The notes beneath the pieces are model-generated. The model was not told where the DNA came from. It worked only from the letters and a program-made list of their open reading frames with translations, and did not search any database. A program made the translations under genes and the position numbers. 14,228 nt of DNA, taken from the NCBI GenBank assembly GCA_001970855.1, contig LSSN01001879.1:1-14228 (forward strand). Reading direction: 5' to 3'. Shown one piece after another: positions 8,711 through 14,228 of this stretch. Source of the DNA: Smittium culicis. Lineage: Eukaryota > Kickxellomycota > Harpellomycetes > Harpellales > Legeriomycetaceae. Positions within the stretch are counted from its first letter, which is position 1, and every line of letters begins with the position of its first letter.

Positions 8711-9302
8711 AGTCGAGAACTCCACCAGACCTTAACGGAGGAAATAACCTCATAAGTGACAAATAGAATATTCGCAAATTTGCAAAACCCGAGCCCAAGA
8801 TTCTATGGCAACTTATTCTTATTCGCAAAGAGGAATGAGAAGCTTCCACTTGAATTGGGATTGCGGAAATTGAATCAAATTCTTCAGAAGCGCGATTTTA
8901 AAACGGAGTCGCTCCAATCGATCTTAATACTTGTGAACAGAAAGGGTGTCATTGAGTTGTTGAACTTGAATTACGCATTCCTTTGCATAATAATTCACAG
9001 ACCTTTCAAAAAAAAAAATCAGCCTTTCTTTATGCCCGCACACATTTAAAAAGGTTCTTTGCGTGATATTTTGCTGGAAGAGATCACAAAAGATCATTTT
9101 CTTTGAGTTTTTGGAATACTTATTGATTATATGAGAATCAAAAGAATTATGAAAGTAGAATTCGATACTTTTCGATCAATCTAAACAATCAATTACAATT
9201 GATAAATCCTTAAAAATCAAAATTCACTTTATTTCAAATGACAATTCGCATGATGGATGACTATAGTCATCCAAAAAATATCCCTGAAGGCGCCAGATTC
9301 TA
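8711..9302 (+). pseudogene. DIRS reverse transcriptase remnant
   Basis: The clearest part is a 97-codon open stretch, 8756-9046: PRFYGNLFLFAKRNEK, then LRKLNQILQKRDFKTESLQS, then a hydrophobic block ending AFLCIIIHRPF. This matches the fingers region of DIRS reverse transcriptases (F-Y-S-x-LF-x-V-x-K-K, the D-L-R-x-LN block, the FK-M-E-T/S-L block, and D-x-x-D-A-F/Y-x-H-I-P-I-H). Upstream, ELHQTLTEEITS is separated by one TAA. At 9008-9018 an A-run causes a frame change; the frame from 9049 then reads KRFFA, stop, YFAGRDHKRSFSLSFW, corresponding to the F-x-x-LPFG region. A possible degenerate Y-x-DD box (MMDDY) sits near 9250-9265. The first catalytic Asp of the motif has been replaced (LLNLNYAF), so the enzyme would be inactive even without the stops. 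Confidence 0.75.
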
Positions 9303-9599
9303 AGATAATAGATTTACACCGAGAAATAACTAAATTTAATGTACTGCAAATATGTCATTCAGATGACTTGAGAGTTTTATAGGGAATGCGGAGGCAATGT
9401 CGATTACACTTCTCTAAAAATTACTAATGCTAAATAGCCATGTGGAACTGAAGAGCATATATTTGACGAAGAATTCGTCATTGACTTCGACATACAGGCT
9501 TAAATAACAGATATTCTCGAATCTAATGTTCTGAAGGAATCCTGAAGAAATGAATAACCAGATGTTCTTACTAGATGCGCCTTAAATTTAGATTTTTAG

Positions 9600-9940
9600 G
9601 ACGCTAGGAACACTGCGTGATGGGGTGAGGTTTAAAATTGACAAAAACTGCTATTCTGGCTCATAGAAAAAGTCAGAATCAATGCTGCACATCAACTGCA
9701 AAGAAATATTAGAAGTCACGATTAACCTAAAGCAAAAAGAAGTACATGGTCGAAAATTATTATTTTATTCAGAAAATACAATAACCTAGGCATATGTTTC
9801 GAAATTCCGCTGACTTTATGGACAGAAGTGCTCAGTATTTTAGAGCGCATATAAACAAATTTTATCACCAATAAAACCAGACCACAATACACGCTCGTTT
9901 CCTCTATTTTGAATCCTGTCAACGTTCCCGGTAGACTTTA
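9600..9940 (+). pseudogene. DIRS RNase H remnant
   Basis: At 9600 one frame reads DARNTA, stop, WGEV, the usual opening T-D-A-S-x-x-G-W-G-A of the domain. The adjoining frame (from 9601) continues with HINCKEILEVTINLK, the I-N-x-x-E-L-x-A helix with its catalytic Glu. YSENTIT and AYVSKFR follow (D-N-T-T-A and A-Y-I-N-K-x-G-G; the catalytic Asp is now Glu). Another frame change gives NVPGRLYALTE at 9921-9953, the H-x-P-G-x-x-N-x-x-A-D tail. Domain order and spacing are as in DIRS RNase H. Stops at 9664, 9775, 9796 and 9841 and the frame changes show decay. Confidence 0.72.
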
Positions 9941-9952
9941 CGCGCTAACTGA

Positions 9953-10216
9953 ATAGATAATCTAGAACAAAAAAATGTCTATACTAGAAGTGAGGTACGT
10001 GAAGCACTATTTAGATCTCGTTTATTTGGAAACACAAAAATAGGTACATATTTACAACAGCTGGTATGTGAGCCTCAAAGATGTAGGTCAGAAATTCTTA
10101 AGGAAAGAATAGTTCATATGAATTGAAATTACTACTGCCCTCATTGGAATCTAATCGCACAAGTGGTCCAAAATACGCGACGGGAACGGTTGATAGCGAC
10201 TTTTGAAACCCAAAAA
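9953..10216 (+). pseudogene. DIRS methyltransferase-like / post-RNase H segment remnant
   Basis: A frame with one internal stop reads from 9953 through YTRSEVREALFRSRLFG, then YLQQLVCEPQRCRSEI, then NYYCPHWNLIAQVVQNTRRE and LIATFETQK. DIRS elements have after RNase H a segment with W-x-x-x-x-x-x-F-x-x-I-x-x-x-FG, a D-x-F-A-S-x-x-N block, and a Y-x-x-P-P-W-x-L-I-x-x-V block; the order and spacing here agree. A further piece at about 10263-10340 (KYWNKPWQSLIQ) corresponds to the P-Y-W-P-x-x-P-W block but is in another frame. Confidence 0.6.
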
Positions 10217-10344
10217 TGAAGATCAGCAATCTGATTTACGCATATGAGAGCATCTTGATTAGGATTATCTCAAGTACTGGAATAAACCGTGGCAGTCTCT
10301 GATACAAAAAGCGTTAATTCCCCGCCCTCCAACTAAAGGACAGA

Positions 10345-10642
10345 AAATTGATGGGATGGAGAATCAAAGGTGCCTCTAAAATTGCTGTAATTTTCATGCT
10401 AAACAGTCAAAAGTCAAGTGAGAAGATGTTCAAAATACTACCCAATACATTAAAAGTATAAAGGGTGGAACACTAAAATACATTGAAGACATATTTTATC
10501 TGCGAAAAGTGTGGTGAACTACTTTTTTGAATTTTATACCTAGCGAAAGATGAGCATAAAAAATTTAAAAATGCACAATTCAGCAATATTTCAGTTATCT
10601 TTTTCACCCCAGTCAGTATGTGAGAGTGAATATAAAAGAAAG
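10345..10642 (+). pseudogene. DIRS tyrosine recombinase, N-terminal part only
   Basis: The frame from 10345 reads KLMGWRIKGASKIAVIFMLN and then SQKSSEKMFK, matching the L-x-A-W-R-I-S-G...S-x-R-x-S-T-x-x-x-Y opening of DIRS recombinases. After a frame change the sequence YKGWNTKIH, SAKSVVNYFFEFYT and KMHNSAIF gives the W-x-x-W and V-x-N-F-L-x-x-L helices and the RSAIS motif of the core-binding domain. The catalytic domain is absent: beyond 10645 no R, H-x-x-R or Tyr motifs are recognised. The remnant ends just before the short repeat at 10710. Confidence 0.6.
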
Positions 10643-10709
10643 TAGTTTATAGAAATCAATGAAACATGTGTAACAAGTAATTTTATTCCTATAATTTATA
10701 CCTTTTCTG

Positions 10710-10743
10710 TCCAACACTCTTTAAAAAAAATTAATTTATTGAT
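10710..10743 (+). repeat. Short dispersed repeat, copy B (pairs with 2853-2885)
   Basis: This is the partner of the block at 2853-2885, with about 29 of 34 aligned positions identical. It starts about 65 bases after the last readable part of the recombinase remnant, so it may mark where another element interrupted or replaced the DIRS 3' part. Confidence 0.45.
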
Positions 10744-10837
10744 TCGCATAAGATTTTTTAAAGTAAGTCGAGAGGAATCAGAGCTTAGATATAAAGCTGC
10801 TCCGTGTAAGACCTTTTGGCTATTTCCAGTCTATTGA

Positions 10838-11098
10838 TTTTTGCGGTTAAGTGATATTCACCGATTAGATTACGCCCAAATAACAATAAGCGATGAAAAA
10901 TTATGTCCGTTAATAATTGCACTAAAATATATGCATGAGGGACGGCCAATTATCATAACTTGAGAAAATAGCGACCACCTGGATAAACTTATATTCTCGA
11001 TAGAAGCGTATAAAACACACAAATCTAGGGTGACAGCAAAATTATGCCCTTTTATCATTACCAACGGCAATTATAAGTGGGTTAATATTATATTTGGA
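10838..11098 (+). pseudogene. Unidentified coding-like remnant with one stop
   Basis: One frame stays open for 41 codons, meets a TGA at 10961-10963, and stays open for 45 more up to the TGA at 11099. Composition is balanced rather than low-complexity, with RLDYAQITISDEKLCPLII, then MHEGRPIIIT, then the second part KLIFSIEAYKTHKSRV and KLCPFIITNGNYKWV. The phrase KLCP-x-II occurs twice, about 47 residues apart. I recognise no family. The overlapping minus-strand frame (10870-11070) is probably its shadow. A separate 65-codon frame at 11169-11366 may belong to the same fossil, but nothing shows this. Confidence 0.35.
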
Positions 11099-11101
11099 TG
11101 A

Positions 11102-11562
11102 ATATAAGTAATGTCAAGCGTTATCTATAAATAGAACAACAAAAAATATACATAGAATTTAGAATCTAATGATCATACAAAATAAGACTCTTATCACTAA
11201 ATACAGAGTTATTGGTGTGACTGTAGCAGAAATTTACGATTACCAAAAGATCCAATCGTGGCACAAAGCTTCTGGTAAAATTACAAAAATTTCGATAGTT
11301 ATTATTGCCTTTCACGCATCACAGTACGAACATAAAATATGCGATAATGCCTCTAGAGTAACTTAATATTAATATATGATTGACGTAAAATTTAAATTTA
11401 ATATAGATTTTGGCGAAAATAAACTAATAATAAACAAATTATATATGGATATGAAATCCCATACTTCAAAACCGCCAAACCACCTAATTACTATTTATTT
11501 ACATTTTTGCGAAAAGATGATAATATCGTGAATGTATACGATAGAATTAATGAAGAATTTTA
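11102..11562. other. Intergenic stretch, possible fossil ORF, no named gene
   Basis: The only notable content is a plus-strand open frame at 11169-11366 (MIIQNKTLITKYRV ... ASRVT), with a less AT-driven composition than the other short frames here. It matches nothing I know. The rest is AT-rich and empty. Confidence 0.3.
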
Positions 11563-11814
11563 TTTAAATTTTTTTTCTATATTATTGTTATTTCCATTAT
11601 TATTTATGTTAATATACCTAATAATATTAATGTTATTATTTACATTATTCGCAGAATTATTTACATTATTTGAATAATTATTTGCATTATTATTTTATTT
11701 ATTATTTGAATTGTTATTTTCTTTATTATTTACATTATTATTAGCATTATTGTTTTCTTTATTATTTACATTATTATTAGCATTATTATTTGCATTACTA
11801 TTACTATTTTGTTT
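11563..11814 (-). repeat. Asn-codon-rich AAT trinucleotide repeat, includes two 36-bp units
   Basis: On the minus strand this reads as an asparagine-rich frame with one internal TAA (11697-11695). It contains two exact or near-exact 36-bp units (11719-11790), each coding the 12-residue pattern NNNANNNVNNKE. It is bounded by stops at 11817-11815 and 11562-11560 and has no start codon or flanking exon I can find. The 3-base periodicity with codon-like substitutions (Ala, Val, Lys-Glu among Asn) hints at coding origin; a plain (ATT)n microsatellite with interruptions is the simpler reading. Confidence 0.7.
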
Positions 11815-11819
11815 TTATT

Positions 11820-13524
11820 TAACTCCTAGCTTTCAATAAATTATAAACAAACAAGATAAAACTTAGTATGATTCAATGTTAGTAAAATATTAGTTAATAA
11901 TTGTCAAAGACTAAATTAAATATAGATATTCCACCCACTAGCATCAAATACGCAAGAATCCAATTATTTTAAACCTAGATAATTAATTAACACTGGAATA
12001 CTTGTTTTAGAATTTAGATTTTAAAATATTTCTAAATCTAGCAAGTGTTTCACTTATTTATCAATTTTAAACTCTATTTAATCATTTCTAAGTAAAATAG
12101 TTCATAAAATTTTTTCATCGGTAATAGAAAGTATGAAAAAATGCAGAACATTAATTCAAAATTATTCTATAGGTAAAATGGATATCACTGATAATCAATT
12201 GGTAAAAATGATAGTTTTTTCTTATATTTTTTTTATTTCAAATTGTAAAATCCTAATAGATATAATTATAATAGTGGAAAATCATAATTTTTCAAAATTT
12301 TTATTCCTTGATTTTGATCACATAATTTTTTTTTTTTTTTTTTTTGAATTTAATGTGTTATTACATAGCTTCCAATAATTTTTTTAATTTCGATTATTCT
12401 TATTGTAGCAAATATTATCTATTTATTCTTGCAGATTTTCGGCAAAATCAGAAATTATTTTCCATCATCTACAATTAGAGGAAATTAGATTATTTTCTTC
12501 AAATGCATTAAAATACAATTTTTTTAGCGTCATAATTTTTGTAATTCTACAAAACAGTTCTACAGAGTAGTTTTACTAATTTATCTATAAATTCAATTTT
12601 CTATTTATACTGCGATTTTTGGTGAATAATGTAATCATAAAATAATATTTAAAATTTTCTCTCCGACCCCAAATTTTCTACATTTAATAATCAGTGATAT
12701 ATGTATTGATATAAAATTTTTTGATACTATTAGTAAATTCTATCTATGAAATTAAAGTTTGAGTTTTCTTATTTTTGCGATTTCATTAAAAATAATAATC
12801 GAGATGCGAATAATTCTCGTGTTCAACATTCAGCTTTGATTCTAATTTATTAATATTTTAATAAATTTTATTAATTTTATAATTTATATGTCACACGGGA
12901 AACCTGAAGCAGAGTCGAGCAGATAAGTTTTACCAATAGCAGCCAGCAGGAACAACTTTTTTTTCATTTACCATATACAACTATTATTAATTATCAATTA
13001 TCGTACGGTTCGCCATAAAATTTTTTCAGGGAGGCATATAAACATGCTAATTTTCTGAGTATCAGGAGAACAAAAACCTTTTATTTTCATTAAAATGAAT
13101 AAATAAAAATACAGATTTTTTCTTTAAATTTTTCTTAGTTTTTTCTTTCAAATAAATATCAGCTAAATCTCAAATAATATAATTCGCCAGAGATTTTTAC
13201 TTTTATAAAATATTAAGATAAACCCTAGTTAGCAAGCTAGCTACGTGAAAAATCAAAAACCACTACAGTGGAGGCTTTGCTAATAGCATGATGTCTAGCT
13301 TTAAATTTAGAAAAGTTTCAAATTTTTTTAAAAAGTATATTGGGATTTTTTTCAAGATTTATTGTTTAAGCGTGGGTTTTTATTAAGTAGTTTGTGGAAA
13401 ATTAGCCCAAAGGATTCATTAATTATATATTCTTTGAATTTATACAATAAAAAAAATTATAGTGAAAATAAAAGGTTCTATAAAACTAAATTTATAAAAG
13501 ATAGCTCCAATTATTCTATTAACC
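11820..13524. other. AT-rich region without a recognised gene
   Basis: No gene or RNA is recognised. The frame at 12133-12378 reads through a T20 run (12326-12345) and is AT-driven. A less AT-rich patch lies at 12893-12950 (about 60 bases), too short to identify. A CCACT/AGTGG mini-palindrome lies at 13260-13271. Confidence 0.5.
12326..12345. repeat. Poly-T run (T20)
   Basis: Twenty consecutive T are the longest homopolymer in the window. It could be the A tail of a minus-strand retroposed copy, but no related sequence was recognised next to it. Confidence 0.8.
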
Positions 13525-13692
13525 CTCCAAGTCCTGGAGTGCATATTTTATGCATTTGAGTTATCGAATGCATAAAATATGCACTTGATAATTTTTTGGC
13601 GCGTAAATTGCCGCCAATTTATTATTTTTTCAAATGCATTATTAATGCGTTTGAAGATTTTATCAAATGCATTAAATATGCATTAGATTTAC
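13525..13692. repeat. Cluster of hairpins built on ATGCAT
   Basis: Several inverted repeats follow one another. CTCCA/TGGAG lies at 13525-13539. A perfect 19-bp stem pairs 13538-13556 with 13567-13585 around a 10-base loop; its arm is AGTGCATATTTTATGCATT. TTGGCG/CGCCAA pairs at 13596-13601 and 13612-13617. A 12-bp stem with one G-T mismatch pairs 13630-13641 with 13643-13654. A short AATGCAT/ATGCATT pair lies within 13661-13689. The last two share the phrase TCAAATGCATTA, and the same ATGCAT core appears in the 19-bp stem. It could be a MITE-like element, a binding-site cluster or a cruciform-prone locus. Confidence 0.8.
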
Positions 13693-13909
13693 TTTTTTTT
13701 AGTTTTACAGCCAAAAAATAAGTAAAATGGCACGGTTCTAATTTTCTGTTTTACAAATAAAAAAATACTTTTTTTTAGTAAAAATTTTAATGTTTTACAC
13801 TCATTCTCTATTATATATTTCTATGCTGCTTATACCATTATATTTTTTTGAGTCAAAAACAGTTCAGCAAAAGTTTTAAATATTTTTATAGTGCTTACTG
13901 CATAACAAA

Positions 13910-14176
13910 TACTTTTTTCTCTGCTAATTTTTTTATTTAATTTATTTTCTATATTTTATTTATTTTCTTTTTTCACTCCATTCTAATTTTGATTATATTG
14001 TTATAACCCCCTCCTCTTTTTCGCTCTATTTACCCTCGCCATTTTTCACTCTGATTACTCTCCCCATTTTTAACTCTATTTTCTTTCCCCTTTCCCTTTT
14101 TCACATTTACTTTCACAATCCATTTTTAACCTTTTTTCATTACATTTATCTTATGATATTTATTCTTTTCTTCTAG
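13910..14176 (+). promoter_or_regulatory. Pyrimidine-rich tract ending in a possible splice acceptor
   Basis: The plus strand is strongly C+T-biased here, with repeated phrases such as TTTTTCACTC, CTCTATTT and CCCCATTTTT. It ends TTCTTTTCTTCTAG at 14163-14176. From 14177 to the window edge two frames are stop-free, one reading HEHNFKFVHEYTKRIES. Pyrimidine-rich tracts are common upstream of fungal genes, and the terminal AG fits a 3' splice site, so a plus-strand gene may begin or continue to the right. Only 52 bases are visible, so this stays tentative. Confidence 0.35.
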
Positions 14177-14228
14177 GCACGAACACAATTTCAAATTTGT
14201 TCACGAATATACAAAAAGAATTGAATCA

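Larger units (their letters stand above)
7778..10642 (+). mobile_element. Decayed DIRS-like (tyrosine-recombinase) retrotransposon
   Basis: Fragments of a DIRS-type polyprotein set occur in the canonical order on the plus strand: gag-like (7778-8203 and 8265-8618), reverse transcriptase (about 8711-9302), RNase H (about 9600-9940), a methyltransferase-like segment (9953-10216) and the start of a tyrosine recombinase (10345-10642). Frames change several times and many in-frame stops are present, so the copy is dead. The whole is shorter than a usual DIRS element; internal deletions are likely, and the recombinase catalytic domain with its Arg-His-Arg-Tyr residues is not found. No terminal inverted repeats or target-site duplications were recognised. 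Elements of this class integrate through a tyrosine recombinase rather than a DDE integrase, so no duplication is expected. Confidence 0.78.

Noticed and set aside
12133..12378. 81-codon plus-strand frame
   Set aside because: It reads through a T20 run as polyphenylalanine and is otherwise AT-driven.
13362..13559. 65-codon plus-strand frame ending in the hairpin cluster
   Set aside because: Composition is chance-like, and the end lies in an inverted repeat arm rather than in conserved coding sequence.

Overview
The window looks like nuclear DNA from a compact-gene, very AT-rich fungus. The best supports are an intron-bearing kinetochore gene (NNF1/PMF1 family) on the minus strand, short GT..AG introns, A/T homopolymers and a decayed DIRS-type retrotransposon. 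An early-diverging lineage such as Glomeromycotina would fit (AT-rich, repeat-laden, DIRS elements), but that placement is inference. No tRNA, rRNA, CRISPR array or bacterial operon was recognised, and no Shine-Dalgarno sites are seen.

Layout from the left. Bases 1-338 are a tandem repeat with a 222-bp period. Bases 679-867 hold one copy of a dispersed repeat. A complete, intronless 150-residue gene of the bacterial DIP1984 ('septicolysin'-annotated) family lies at 1268-1720 on the minus strand. About 2.5 kb of AT-rich DNA with no recognisable gene follows. A four-exon NNF1 gene runs from 5279 to 4249 on the minus strand; all exon phases join cleanly into a 176-residue protein. Bases 5563-6146 hold a second, longer copy of the dispersed repeat. 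It has long open stretches on the minus strand and ends in a 13-A tract, which suggests a retroposed element. Bases 6150-7740 are AT-rich and empty.

From 7778 to 10642 on the plus strand lies a heavily mutated DIRS-like retrotransposon. Pieces of gag, reverse transcriptase, RNase H, a methyltransferase-like segment and the N-terminal part of a tyrosine recombinase can be read in the expected order, broken by many stops and frameshifts. An unidentified coding-like remnant follows at 10838-11098. The right part is AT-rich DNA with an Asn-codon (AAT) repeat at 11563-11814, a cluster of perfect or near-perfect hairpins built on ATGCAT at 13525-13690, and a strongly pyrimidine-rich plus strand at about 13910-14176. 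That tract ends in a possible splice acceptor for a gene that would continue beyond the window.

The two intact genes do not form a pathway: one is a core chromosome-segregation component, the other a probable bacterial acquisition. The rest is mainly transposon debris and simple repeats. The most notable item is the bacterial-family gene sitting intact among eukaryotic repeats.
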